Positions 55,117 to 64,000 of a DNA stretch of 64,000 bases are shown here, piece by piece (within the stretch, counting starts at the first letter, position 1; every line of letters begins with the position of its first letter). This DNA comes from Pseudomonas sp. MMS21 TM103 (lineage in GTDB: Bacteria > Pseudomonadota > Gammaproteobacteria > Pseudomonadales > Pseudomonadaceae). The notes beneath the pieces are model-generated. The model was not told where the DNA came from. It ran no database searches and worked only from the letters and a program-made list of their open reading frames with translations. Location of the stretch: assembly GCF_022132145.1 (NCBI RefSeq), contig NZ_JAJISP010000003.1:472832-536831 (forward strand), read 5' to 3'. A program made the translations under genes and the position numbers.

Positions 55117-55352
55117 AGGTTCGATCCCAGCGGGGTGTTTGCTTTGTTATCGCAGAAAACATGCCAGCAAATTCAGTCACTTGAATGGGGCCTCCAGCGC
55201 ATCACGATCACCGGCCAACGGCTGTGGCGGTCGTAAACTGCCGCAATGCGTCACCTGTGCAGCCAAAGCGCCTCCGATCGCCTCAGACTCAATCGATTGC
55301 CGGTCGATGCAGTACAATCGGCGCTTTTCCCAGATTGAGCGACCGGCTTTCG

Positions 55353-56603
55353 ATGATCGATCCCAAGCGCGTATTGCGCGCCCTTGCCGAACACTGGACG
55401 TTGCTCGAACCGCTCTGCGAGCGGTTCGATACCGGCACCCTGAGCCTGATCGAGCTGCGCAAGCAGCTCACGGCGCAGTTGCCGGACAGCACGCCAGTGG
55501 ACATTACCGCCCTGCTCGACCAGTGGATCCGCCTGGATATCTTGGTGCCGGTGGCCAAGAGCCCCAACCGCTTCGAGCTCAACGCGCAGATCCACGACTT
55601 CCTGGCCTACTTGCGCCGTGAACATCGCCTGGGCCTGTGCCTGGAGATCGAGGCCTACCTGCGCCACCTGGAGCGCCTGGCCGGTTACATCAAAGATGCC
55701 TTCGAGGTGCGTGACGCGGCCGACCTGGCGCGTCAGTTACGCCTGCTGGATATGCGCGTGCGTGATGTGCTGAAGAAGCTGGCCAACGACGAACAGGCGC
55801 TGGTCGCCGTGGCCGAACGGGCCAAGACCAGTGACCGGCAGATCCCCCTGCGCCAGCGTTACGCCGAAGTGCTGGCGACCTGGGACGAATATGTCGAACC
55901 GATGATCCAGCTGGTCGCCGCCGACGGCGCCTTCGAGCAGGGCGTCCATCGCGTCGAGCATGTGCTGCTGCGCCTGCTCAGCGAACAACAGCGCCTCGGC
56001 CAGCTGGTCGATGACGACCTGCTGCTGCGCACCCACGCACGCATTCTGGAGATGCAGACCACCGCCCAACTGACCCTGCGCCGCGCCCGCGAGCTGCTCC
56101 TGCCGCTGCGCGAGGAAGCCCGGCGGCACAACGCGGTGACTCGCGGCGCAGCCCTGGCCCTGGCGGCCATTCGCCGCAAAGGGTTGGACGCGGTGCCGCA
56201 GGCCGCGCTGCCGCTGTTCAGTCGTCCACAAAGCACCTTTCTCGGTACCGCATCGCAGGTCGAGGCCTATGTCTATGCCCTGGCGCGCTTCGAACCGAAA
56301 CCGGCGCAGTTCCCCAAGGCCAGTAGCTCGCGCAAGGGCGAAGCACCGCGCGCGCCACGCACCGCGCGGGAGATGCTCGAGCGCTGCGAACAAGCCCTGC
56401 CGTTGCCGGACTTGATGGGCTGGCTGCTGCAGCAAGAACCCGAAGGCGCCACCGACGAACTGCTCTATTGGTTCTCGCGCCTGTCCCGCGATGCCCGCTT
56501 CCAGCGCGAACGCCTCGAGCGCCGCGACTATCTGACCGCCGAGCATCAGGTCAGCCTGAGCTCCTTTGCATTGATCAAGCCGGCCGGAACCACCGCCCTA
56601 TGA
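55353..56603 (+). CDS. mksF: Condensin kleisin subunit MksF
   Basis: A 416-residue MukF-like kleisin, first gene of a three-gene condensin operon. The N terminus (ALAEHWTLLEPLCERFDTGTLS) resembles a winged-helix dimerisation part, the middle is helical, and the C-terminal part meets the SMC head. The start is the ATG of MIDPKRVLRAL; the upstream extension overlaps intergenic DNA with no conservation. It overlaps mksE by 4 bases. MksBEF helps organise and separate chromosomes beside SMC-ScpAB in pseudomonads. Confidence 0.88.
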   Translation: MIDPKRVLRALAEHWTLLEPLCERFDTGTLSLIELRKQLTAQLPDSTPVDITALLDQWIRLDILVPVAKSPNRFELNAQIHDFLAYLRREHRLGLCLEIEAYLRHLERLAGYIKDAFEVRDAADLARQLRLLDMRVRDVLKKLANDEQALVAVAERAKTSDRQIPLRQRYAEVLATWDEYVEPMIQLVAADGAFEQGVHRVEHVLLRLLSEQQRLGQLVDDDLLLRTHARILEMQTTAQLTLRRARELLLPLREEARRHNAVTRGAALALAAIRRKGLDAVPQAALPLFSRPQSTFLGTASQVEAYVYALARFEPKPAQFPKASSSRKGEAPRAPRTAREMLERCEQALPLPDLMGWLLQQEPEGATDELLYWFSRLSRDARFQRERLERRDYLTAEHQVSLSSFALIKPAGTTAL

Positions 56604-57295
56604 ATATTGACCTGAAAGAACTGACCCAACTGGCGCCGATCTTCCGCGAGCTGTTCAAGGGCTATCACGTCAGCCGCCGCGACCCGGAGTTGTACGCCCA
56701 GCTGTCCAACCTGCAGGACCAGTACCGCGCGCTGTTCAAGGCACTTGGCTATGAACTGATCTGCGACAGCCGTGGCTTCTACTACTTCGTCCCCGAGCAG
56801 ATGGGCGCCCAGGTCAACAAGACCGCCCAGCGCCTGGCGCTGTTTACCTTCATCCTCGTTGAACATTTAGCCGATCAGGGCCGCGACCCGCTGGCCGTGC
56901 TCGACGGCGGCAGCCTCGGTCGCGATGAACTGCCGCCGCTGCTGGAAAAGTACCGTGATCTGTTCCTCCAGGCCGAAGTCACCACCATCGAAGAGCTGGA
57001 AGAAAAGGTCATGCGCCGCCTGAACCAGCTGGGCTTTACCGGCGAAGAAAACGGCATCTACCGCTTCCTCGCTCCCATGCACCGCTTCCTCGATGTCTGC
57101 CTGAGCGTGCAGCAGGATCGCGACCTGGCCGCCACCCTGCATAGCGCCCTGCCGCTGCCGACCCCTGTGCTACTGGACGATGAGCCAGAGGATGAAATCA
57201 TCAGTCTCGCCGACGATGAGTCGGACCTCAGCGAAGAAGATGCCCTGGCCCGCGCCATGGCCGACGAACGCGCCGTACAGGAGCTAGATGCATGA
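56600..57295 (+). CDS. mksE: Condensin subunit MksE
   Basis: A 231-residue MukE-like protein with winged-helix character (FRELFKGYHVSRRDPELY, then GFYYFVPEQMG) and a long acidic tail (about 195-231, LLDDEPEDEIISLADDESD). It binds the kleisin MksF. Its ATG overlaps the mksF stop and its own stop overlaps the mksB start, both as ATGA, so the three proteins are made in linked amounts. Confidence 0.9.
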   Translation: MNIDLKELTQLAPIFRELFKGYHVSRRDPELYAQLSNLQDQYRALFKALGYELICDSRGFYYFVPEQMGAQVNKTAQRLALFTFILVEHLADQGRDPLAVLDGGSLGRDELPPLLEKYRDLFLQAEVTTIEELEEKVMRRLNQLGFTGEENGIYRFLAPMHRFLDVCLSVQQDRDLAATLHSALPLPTPVLLDDEPEDEIISLADDESDLSEEDALARAMADERAVQELDA

Positions 57296-60123
57296 GCCAG
57301 AAACGCTACGGCATCCGCCGCTTTGCCCTGCTGAACACCGCCGGTTACAGCCTCGGTCTGTTTCCGCTGGAGAACCCGCTGTCGGTGTACGGCGCCAACA
57401 ACCTGGGCAAGTCCGCCTCGATCAACGCGCTGCAGTTCCCGATTCTGGCACGCATGTCGGACATGAGCTTCGGCAAGTACAGCCTGGAACAATCGCGCAA
57501 GTTCTACTTCGCCACCGACACCAGCTACATCCTGGTGGAAGTCGCCCTGCCCCACGGCCCCCATGTCATTGGTGTAGCCGGGCGCGGCCCGGGTGGCGGT
57601 TTCGGCCACCAGTTCTTCGCCTACCAAGGCGAGCTGGACCTGGCCCACTACCAGAAGGACGGCACCTGCCTGCGTCAACGCGAGCTGTTCAACGCCCTGG
57701 AGCGAGAAGGCATCAAGGCCTTTGAACTCAAGCCGGAAGAGCTGCGCCGCCTGCTGGTCGGCGGCCACACCTCGATCCCGTTGGACCTCACCCTGATCCC
57801 GCTGCGCTCCACCAGCGAACAGAGCCTGAAGACCTTCCGCGCCCTGTTCATCAACCTGCTGCATATGCGCGAGATCACCGCAGCCAAGCTCAAGCAGCTG
57901 TTTCTCGACGCCTTCGAGCACAGCCTGCGCTCCGGCAGCGTCGACTATATCGCCGCCACCGAAGAGGCCTTCCGTGATGTGCGGCGCATGGAACAGGACT
58001 ACCAGGCACTGGTCAGCGCCGGCCCCTTGATCGAAGCCCTGGCCGCCGGCGTCGCCCAGCGCGAACAACTGCGCGGCAAGCTGCATCGCCTCTCGCCGCT
58101 GCTCGATTCGCTGCTCGGCACCTGGCAGGACTATGCCGGCGCGCGCCGCGAGGAACTGGTAATCCAGGCCGAGTACTACCGCGGCGAACAGGATGGCCTG
58201 CAACAGGAACAGCGTGGTGGCACCGCCGAGCTGATGCGCATGGAACGCCAGATCAGTGAGATCCAGCGCTGGCTCGGCGAACTGTCCGTACTGAAAAACC
58301 GCTTCGCCCTGGTCAACGACGCTCAGGTGCTGGAGGCGCAATTGCTCGCCGCCAAGGACGCCCACGACGAACTGGCCGGTGCCCTGGCGCAGTCACGGCA
58401 ATTCTCCAGTGAAGACCTCGAGGAACGCCTGCGCGATCTGGACAAGCGCCTCAAGTCGGTCAAGCAGCAGCTCGACCACGCCGACAACAACAGCTACTCG
58501 CGCCTGCGTGAAGAGTTCTCCCAGGCCGATGTCGATCGCCTGATGCGCCTGTTCAACGGCCAGCTGTTCAGCCTGCCTTTGGGCGATAAAGGCATTCAGC
58601 TGGACAATGGCAATACCTGGGTGAAGTCCCTGGAAGCCATATTGGACAGCTTCAAGGGCGAGCGCTTCGAGGTACCCGGCCTGTCCATCGACCTCAGTCA
58701 TATTGAGCCCCCGGCGCTGCAGGCCCTGGCCGACCGCGCCGCTCTGCGTGACCAGAAAGACCGCCTCGACCGCGAATACAAACAGCTCAAGACCCAACAA
58801 GCAGTCGCCGCCGACCGCGCCGCGAGCAAGGCCCAGGCCGAACAGCTGTACAAGGCCGTGCTGGATGCGCACAAAGCCCTGGAAGACTACCGCCGCAGCC
58901 AGACCCTGGCAGTGGAAGAAGACAGCCAGCTGGAACAACTGGCGCAACTGGAAGCGGCGCAGGACGATCTCAAGCGCAGCAGCGATGCCTTCACCGAACG
59001 GGTGCAGCAACTGTCCGCGAAGCTGCAACTGGTGGGCCGGCAACTGGCCGACCTGGAAGCCAAGGAGCGTACCTTGGAAGACGCCCTGCGCCGTCGCCAG
59101 CTGCTGCCAGCCGAGCTGCCCTTCGGCGCGCCCTTTACCGACCCGGTGGACGACTCCCTCGACAACCTGCTACCCCTGCTCAACGACTATCAGGACGCCT
59201 GGCAGGGCCTGCAACGGGTCGACGGGCAGATCGAGGCGCTCTATGCCCAGGTGCGCCTGAAGGGCGTGGCCAAGTTCGACAGCGAGGACGACGTCGAACG
59301 CCGCCTGCACCTGCTGGTGAACGCCTATGCGCATCGCCAGGACGAAGCCCTGACCCTGACCAAAGCCCGTCGCGCCGCCGTCACCGATATCGCCCGCACC
59401 CTGCGCAATATCCGCAGCGATTACGACAATCTGGAACACCAACTGGCGCTGTTCAACCGTGAGATCAACAAGCGTCAGGTCTCCAACCTGGAAAGCTTCC
59501 GCATCGTCCTGGCGCCGAACAAGGACGCCCTCAAGCACATCGACCAGATCATCCACAGCGCCGGCCAGTACGAGCAGGGCGAGACCCTCTCGGTATTCGA
59601 CCTGCAGCAGAGCAGCGATCAGGACAGCAAGAACGAGGAGGCCAAGGAGTACCTGGCACGCCTGGTCGCGGCCAATCACAACCAGCTGGGCTTGAAAGAT
59701 CTGTTCGAACTGGCCTTCGAGATCACCAAGGTGCACGGTCAGCCGGTGATCCACACCGACATCGACGGCGCTGCCTCCAACGGCACGACCATGACCATCA
59801 AGGCGCTGACCAACATGTACTTGTTGCTGCACTTGATGGATCGCGACCAGGCCGGCCGCATCCGTCTGCCCTACTACCTCGACGAGGCGGCGGACATCGA
59901 CGAGAAGAACCAGCAGGCGCTGATAGAAACCAGCCTGCAACTCGGCTTCGTACCCATCCTCGCTTCGGTCAAGCCACAGGTCTCGGCCCACGTGGCCATC
60001 GACCTGGAAGGCGGCAGTGGGCCTAATGGCATCTACATCGACGAGGCGGACTGGAAATTCATCCAGCGCCGGGAAACCAGCGACCTGCAGGTCAAGCCGG
60101 TCGGGGCTGTCGAACCAGCCTGA
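57292..60123 (+). CDS. mksB: Condensin SMC-like ATPase MksB
   Basis: A 943-residue MukB-like SMC protein. Walker A GANNLGKS (34-41) is in the N-terminal head half; Walker B LPYYLDEAADID lies at about 860-871 in the C-terminal half. Between them are long coiled-coil arms (rich in Glu, Leu, Gln) and a small hinge near the middle. Size equals that known for Pseudomonas MksB and is far shorter than MukB. No mksG-type Toprim nuclease gene follows, unlike Wadjet plasmid-defence operons. Confidence 0.92.
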   Translation: MSQKRYGIRRFALLNTAGYSLGLFPLENPLSVYGANNLGKSASINALQFPILARMSDMSFGKYSLEQSRKFYFATDTSYILVEVALPHGPHVIGVAGRGPGGGFGHQFFAYQGELDLAHYQKDGTCLRQRELFNALEREGIKAFELKPEELRRLLVGGHTSIPLDLTLIPLRSTSEQSLKTFRALFINLLHMREITAAKLKQLFLDAFEHSLRSGSVDYIAATEEAFRDVRRMEQDYQALVSAGPLIEALAAGVAQREQLRGKLHRLSPLLDSLLGTWQDYAGARREELVIQAEYYRGEQDGLQQEQRGGTAELMRMERQISEIQRWLGELSVLKNRFALVNDAQVLEAQLLAAKDAHDELAGALAQSRQFSSEDLEERLRDLDKRLKSVKQQLDHADNNSYSRLREEFSQADVDRLMRLFNGQLFSLPLGDKGIQLDNGNTWVKSLEAILDSFKGERFEVPGLSIDLSHIEPPALQALADRAALRDQKDRLDREYKQLKTQQAVAADRAASKAQAEQLYKAVLDAHKALEDYRRSQTLAVEEDSQLEQLAQLEAAQDDLKRSSDAFTERVQQLSAKLQLVGRQLADLEAKERTLEDALRRRQLLPAELPFGAPFTDPVDDSLDNLLPLLNDYQDAWQGLQRVDGQIEALYAQVRLKGVAKFDSEDDVERRLHLLVNAYAHRQDEALTLTKARRAAVTDIARTLRNIRSDYDNLEHQLALFNREINKRQVSNLESFRIVLAPNKDALKHIDQIIHSAGQYEQGETLSVFDLQQSSDQDSKNEEAKEYLARLVAANHNQLGLKDLFELAFEITKVHGQPVIHTDIDGAASNGTTMTIKALTNMYLLLHLMDRDQAGRIRLPYYLDEAADIDEKNQQALIETSLQLGFVPILASVKPQVSAHVAIDLEGGSGPNGIYIDEADWKFIQRRETSDLQVKPVGAVEPA

Positions 60124-60131
60124 AACAACCT

Positions 60132-60175
60132 CCACAACTAACCAGGGCCGCTAATGCGGCCCTGGTTAGTTGTGG
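60132..60175 (+). terminator. Perfect 20-base hairpin between mksB and pqiB
   Basis: CCACAACTAACCAGGGCCGC pairs perfectly with its complement across a TAAT loop. There is no T run on either side, yet it lies between convergent genes and is symmetrical, so it probably ends transcription from both. Confidence 0.7.
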
Positions 60176-60180
60176 CCTGG

Positions 60181-62493
60181 CTATTTCGGCAAGGCGATCT
60201 TCGGTGCCCAGCTCAACCACTCTTCCTGCGGTTCGTCGAACATGGGGAAGGTCTGCCCCGGCCTGGCCTGGTGACTCATGGGCTCGAGATCCGGGGTCGC
60301 AAACGCCACGCCCCCCTCAATCAGGGTTTCCAGGGATTCGCTACGCACCTTCACGCCCTTGAACAGTCCCGCCTCGAAACCAACGCCCGAGGTATTCCAG
60401 AAACGGCTACCGGTGCGCACCAGGCCGGCATAGCGCGGTTCGATGAGAATATGAATTAAGACCCGGTTCGCGGTCGGTCCCAGCTCATAACCGGTCACCT
60501 TGCCCACCGGAACCTCCCGATAGCTTACCGGTACCCCGGCTTTCAGCGAGCTGCGCCGCGCAGTGCTGAGCACCAGACGTAGGCCGTGCTCCTCCACCAC
60601 CTGACTCGGTGGACGTGCCAGCGCAATGAATTCGACCTGTCTGGCCGCCCCCTTAGTCGCCGGCAACACTTCCAGATACTGACCACTGACCAGGGTGTCC
60701 AGGTTGGCCACACGGCTCAGGCTGAACTCCGGCTTGACCACCCAGAACTGGGTACCCACTCGGGCGATCTGCTGAGCCGCCAGAGTCACTCGGGCTCGCA
60801 GAAGAACAGCCTGCAGGTCATCGCTGAGCTCGATACTGTCAACCTTGCCGACATCCAGACCTCGGTAACGGATCGCCGTGCCTGGGCTAAGGCCATCACC
60901 ACGGTCCATTCGGATGGTAATCGCCACACCTTCCTGCATGGCCGCCTCGCGACTGGCATAGAGACTGAAACGTGGCACTTGCCGGGGTAGTGCCGGAGCT
61001 TGCAGGTCCGTGGTCTCAAACGCGATGCCACCAGACAGCAAGGTCTGCAGCGATTCACTCTCGACTTCGACCCCGGACAAACCGCCTTTCAAGGTAATCC
61101 CACTGGCATTCCAGAAGCGCGTTGAGCTATTCACCAGATGTGCGTACTCGGGCTCGACATGCAACCCGAAGACCACCCGCCGATTGTCACGAGCGAGCTC
61201 AAAGCTCTGCACTGAGCCAACAGGGACCTGCCTATAGAGGATCGGGCTGCCGACCTCAAGTGATCCACGGCTGTCGCTGAACAACACCATGTGCAGGCCG
61301 GGGGCATCCAGATTAAGCGGTGGCGCCTTGGGTCGCGCCACGAAATCGCGCTTGGGCGCCGCACCCTTTTCGCCGGGACGTATGGCGATGTAATTACCTT
61401 TGACCAGTGCCTCCAGGCCAGTGATGCCAGCCAGGGAAATGGAAGGCTTGACCACCCAGAACTCAGTACCTTCGACCAGATAGTCTTCAGTGCGCGGATC
61501 GAGGGTCAATTCGGCCAAGGCGCCAGTCAGGTCATCATTGATCTTGAGCGCCTTCAAGGTGCCTGCCTGTATGCCGTTGTACAACACCGGCGTACGCCCC
61601 GCCTGCAACCCTTCGAAATCGGTCATCTTGACCAGTACTCTGATGCCAGCCTGGGCTGCTTCGAAATCTTCATACAGTCGAAATGGAATGCTCGGGTCGG
61701 TCGCCGGACTATCTTTACGATGCTCGGGGGTGGCAAAAGCAATGCCGCCCGCCACTATGCTGGCGAGCGACTCACTGCGCAGCTTGAAGCCCGACAAACT
61801 GGCGTCGATGCTGATGCCGCTGGCATTCCAGAAACGCGTATGTTTGCGCACCAAAGCGGCATAGGCGGGCTCAATATAAAGCTTAACCTCAACCGTGCTC
61901 TGATCCTTGGCGAGGGCATAGCTTTTCACCCGGCCAACCTGAATCTGTTTGTAGAACACCGGACTGTCGCGATTCAACGAGCCGAGGCGCTCTGCTTTCA
62001 GGGTCAGATGTAACCCCGGCCTGTCGTCCGACAAGGGGGGTGGCTCGGCCAACGCCTCGAACTCCAGGGTCAGCTCACCATCGCCAGGACTGACCGCAAT
62101 GTAATTACCCGACACCAGGGTCTCCAGTCCGGTGATACCCGCCAGACTCACGCTAGGCTTAACCAGCCAGAAACGCGTGTTACTGCGCAAGTACGGCTCT
62201 ACCTTCTTGTTCATTTCCACAGTGGCAACTACCCCGAGGTTTTGACCGCTGTCATCCAGGGCCATAGCCTTGACCTTACCGATCGCCATGCCCTTGTAGA
62301 TGACCTCGGTCTTGCCCGCCTGAATACCATCTCCTCCTGGGAAAACCACCTGGATTTCGACCCCTGCCTGACTGTAGGCCTGCCAACCCAACCAGGCACC
62401 AATCAGCAAGGCAATCAGGGGCAAGACCCAGATGGCCGACCAGTTGGACGCAGGACGGGTTCTCGCCGTCGGTAGATCAGTCATGGTTGTCAT
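60181..62493 (-). CDS. pqiB: PqiB-like MCE-domain protein with six MCE repeats
   Basis: A 770-residue protein with one N-terminal membrane anchor (WVLPLIALLIGAWLGWQAY) and then six MCE domains in the periplasm. The repeats show as alternating TRFWLVKPSVSLAGITGLE and TRFWNASGISIDASLSG type segments (six in all). PqiB of E. coli has three and LetB/YebT seven; such proteins form tubes for lipid transfer between membranes. Two PqiA half-proteins are encoded just upstream, overlapping. The start is ATG at 62493 or 62484; both lie within the upstream gene's end. Confidence 0.9.
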   Translation of the reverse strand: MTTMTDLPTARTRPASNWSAIWVLPLIALLIGAWLGWQAYSQAGVEIQVVFPGGDGIQAGKTEVIYKGMAIGKVKAMALDDSGQNLGVVATVEMNKKVEPYLRSNTRFWLVKPSVSLAGITGLETLVSGNYIAVSPGDGELTLEFEALAEPPPLSDDRPGLHLTLKAERLGSLNRDSPVFYKQIQVGRVKSYALAKDQSTVEVKLYIEPAYAALVRKHTRFWNASGISIDASLSGFKLRSESLASIVAGGIAFATPEHRKDSPATDPSIPFRLYEDFEAAQAGIRVLVKMTDFEGLQAGRTPVLYNGIQAGTLKALKINDDLTGALAELTLDPRTEDYLVEGTEFWVVKPSISLAGITGLEALVKGNYIAIRPGEKGAAPKRDFVARPKAPPLNLDAPGLHMVLFSDSRGSLEVGSPILYRQVPVGSVQSFELARDNRRVVFGLHVEPEYAHLVNSSTRFWNASGITLKGGLSGVEVESESLQTLLSGGIAFETTDLQAPALPRQVPRFSLYASREAAMQEGVAITIRMDRGDGLSPGTAIRYRGLDVGKVDSIELSDDLQAVLLRARVTLAAQQIARVGTQFWVVKPEFSLSRVANLDTLVSGQYLEVLPATKGAARQVEFIALARPPSQVVEEHGLRLVLSTARRSSLKAGVPVSYREVPVGKVTGYELGPTANRVLIHILIEPRYAGLVRTGSRFWNTSGVGFEAGLFKGVKVRSESLETLIEGGVAFATPDLEPMSHQARPGQTFPMFDEPQEEWLSWAPKIALPK

Positions 62494-63100
62494 CCGACTC
62501 GGTGTTATCCCAGATCAAACGGGGATCGAAAGTTAAAGCCGCAAGCATCGTCAGAATTACCACACTGGCAAAGGCTATCGAACCGAAACCTGGCTCGATA
62601 CTCGCCAGGCTGCCGAACTTGACTACCGCGACAAGAATCGCAATGACAAAGATATCCAACATCGACCAGCGACCAATCCACTCGATAAAGCGGTACATGA
62701 GTATTCGCTGACGCGCCGACATCGGCTGATGCCGCTGTACCGAATACAGCAGCAAGGAAATGCCAATCAACTTGGATATCGGCACCAGAATACTGGCAAT
62801 GAACACCACGGCAGCGATCGGTAGCATACCGAGATGCACCAGTTCGATGATGCCGGACATGATCGTGTCGGACTGTCCCTTGCCCAGCGAGTTGACGGTC
62901 ATGATCGGCAAAAGATTGGCGGGGATGTACAGCAGGGTAGCCGTCAGCAGCAACGCCCAGGTACGAACGAGACTGTCCGGACGACGTGCATGAATGACAC
63001 CCCCGCAGCGTGAACAGAACTGTTTGCGCCTATCGGGCTCCTGTTTATTCAGCATATGGCATTCGTGGCACAACAGCAGCCCCGCATCAATTGCCCTCAT
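62477..63100 (-). CDS. PqiA domain membrane protein (second copy)
   Basis: A 207-residue PqiA half-protein. An N-terminal zinc-ribbon-like part has CHEC and CSRC pairs (about 11-32), followed by four membrane segments; the motif LYIPANLLPIM is typical of PqiA. It overlaps the first copy by 14 bases and the MCE gene by 17. It probably forms the inner-membrane part of the PqiABC-like lipid transporter. E. coli PqiA carries two such halves in one chain, here split into two genes. Confidence 0.92.
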   Translation of the reverse strand: MRAIDAGLLLCHECHMLNKQEPDRRKQFCSRCGGVIHARRPDSLVRTWALLLTATLLYIPANLLPIMTVNSLGKGQSDTIMSGIIELVHLGMLPIAAVVFIASILVPISKLIGISLLLYSVQRHQPMSARQRILMYRFIEWIGRWSMLDIFVIAILVAVVKFGSLASIEPGFGSIAFASVVILTMLAALTFDPRLIWDNTESDDNHD

Positions 63101-63746
63101 GTGCGTCTTCCCTGGATAACGCCTGCCAAATCTGGTGCGGGGTCATAGTCACCTCCAGCCACACCTGGACCAATAACAAGCCCACGAAACACACCAAACC
63201 GATTCCCAGGCTCAAGTCGGCAATATCGGCCAACTTAACAATCGCTACCAGAATGCCCATCAGGTAGACCTCGAGCATCCCCCAGTCACGCAGGTGGTGA
63301 TAAATCCGGTAGAACAGCAAGCCATAACCACGGCCAATGTTCCAGGCAATGCTCAGCAACACCAGCAACTGGCAAAGCAGCTTGAGCAACGGTACAGCCA
63401 TGCTGCAGAGAAAGACCACCACGGCGACGCTCTGCATGTCGCTTTGATACAGGTTGACCACACCACTCCAGACCGTGTCCTCGCTCGTCTGACCAAGCAG
63501 ATTGAGACTGATGATCGGCAGGAAATTAGCCGGGATGTAAAGCATCAGGGCAGCAAGCACCAGAGCGAGGCTACGCCTTACCACCTGAGTGCGTTGGGAA
63601 TAAAGCTCATAGCCACAGCGTGGGCACTCTGCCCGCTCGCCATCCGCCAGCTGCGGCCGGCGCATCAATAGATCGCACTCATGGCAAGCAATCAACTCTT
63701 CCAGTGGAAGCGTCGACACGTCTTGAGTGGCAGCCGAATCGGCCAT
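63087..63746 (-). CDS. pqiA: PqiA domain membrane protein (first copy)
   Basis: A 219-residue PqiA half-protein with CHEC and CPRC zinc pairs and four membrane segments; the LYIPANFLPII motif marks the family. It starts the pqiA-pqiA-pqiB operon. The ATG at 63746 is chosen; a TTG eight codons earlier is open but has no better ribosome site. Partner of the second half-protein, together matching one E. coli PqiA. The pqiC lipoprotein is not next to it. Confidence 0.9.
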   Translation of the reverse strand: MADSAATQDVSTLPLEELIACHECDLLMRRPQLADGERAECPRCGYELYSQRTQVVRRSLALVLAALMLYIPANFLPIISLNLLGQTSEDTVWSGVVNLYQSDMQSVAVVVFLCSMAVPLLKLLCQLLVLLSIAWNIGRGYGLLFYRIYHHLRDWGMLEVYLMGILVAIVKLADIADLSLGIGLVCFVGLLLVQVWLEVTMTPHQIWQALSREDAHEGN

Positions 63747-63860
63747 GTGCAAAGGCTCATGCGAAGTCAATAATCATTCTAGACGAGTGGAACACAGAAC
63801 CGCTCAATCCGGAACCGTCCGATGGATTACCGATGATTTGTCTACTAGGCGCGCAAAGAC

Positions 63861-63894
63861 AAACCCCCCACCTGCTTACGCAGATGGGGGGTTT
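63861..63894 (-). terminator. rRNA operon terminator
   Basis: AAACCCCCCA(C/T)CTGC and GCAG(A/G)TGGGGGGTTT form a long stem just past the 3' end of the 5S rRNA. On the minus strand it ends in GTTTGTCTTTGCG. Confidence 0.9.
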
Positions 63895-63901
63895 GGAATA
63901 T

Positions 63902-64000
63902 AAGCTTGACGATGACCTACTCTCACATGGGGAAACCCCACACTACCATCGGCGATGCATCGTTTCACTACTGAGTTCGGGATGGGATCAGGTGGTTCCA
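63902..64000 (-). rRNA. rrf: 5S rRNA, 3' part (gene continues past the window)
   Basis: The minus strand reads ACCTGATCCCATCCCGAACT, then GAAACGATGCATCGCCGATGG and ends GGTCATCGTCAAGC, the conserved 5S sequence of pseudomonads. About 100 of 120 bases are present. Its presence shows that an rRNA operon lies beyond the right edge, transcribed toward pqiA. Confidence 0.95.

Noticed and set aside
57292..60123. Wadjet-type plasmid defence operon
   Set aside because: The genes match housekeeping MksFEB, and no nuclease subunit gene follows; the next gene is a convergent MCE protein.

Overview
The window is a chromosomal segment of a Pseudomonas-like gammaproteobacterium. The flanks carry a housekeeping order that I recall from Pseudomonas: prmC-prfA-hemA, TPR lipoprotein-lolB-ispE, tRNA-Gln, prs, rplY, pth, ychF, then later tRNA-Met, beta-carbonic anhydrase, rimI, the pseudomonad psi subunit, mksFEB, a pqiAB-type cluster and an rRNA operon. 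No species can be named from this sequence alone.

Layout. 1-9.7 kb: core genes for peptide-chain release, haem precursor synthesis, lipoprotein localisation, isoprenoid and PRPP synthesis, and translation quality control, with two identical tRNA-Gln genes. 9.95-44.1 kb: one long accessory operon on the minus strand. In transcription order it holds a giant 8679-residue LEPR-XLL surface/exoprotein, a SapC-family protein, a GAF-GAF-TM-HlyD fusion, a PqqD-like/M50 protease/HlyD fusion, a short SecA-like ATPase and a small periplasmic HlyD-type adaptor. 44.8-47 kb: tRNA-Met and small or poorly known genes. 47-51.6 kb: EamA transporter, carbonic anhydrase, rimI, psi (holD-like), leuA. 51.8-54.2 kb: carboxyspermidine dehydrogenase and decarboxylase (a polyamine pair). 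55.3-60.1 kb: MksF-MksE-MksB condensin. 60.2-63.8 kb: a six-MCE-domain PqiB-like protein with two PqiA half-proteins. The end is the 3' part of a 5S rRNA gene, on the minus strand, with its operon terminator.

The accessory operon is the main point of interest. The giant protein has the LEPR-XLL motif near its N terminus but no ordinary hydrophobic signal peptide. It then has thousands of residues of tandem beta-rich repeats (129- and 240-residue periods), Calx-beta-like repeats, about 1350 residues of RTX calcium-binding nonapeptides, two lectin-like domains and a C-terminal metzincin site (HELGHAAGLEH). The genes behind it encode three periplasmic adaptor modules, a membrane zinc protease and a SecA paralogue without wing domain or C-tail, but no ABC transporter and no TolC-like protein. 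My inference is a dedicated export and maturation route for one giant substrate, driven or assisted by a SecA-like motor in place of the ABC ATPase of type I secretion. I know of no characterised example.
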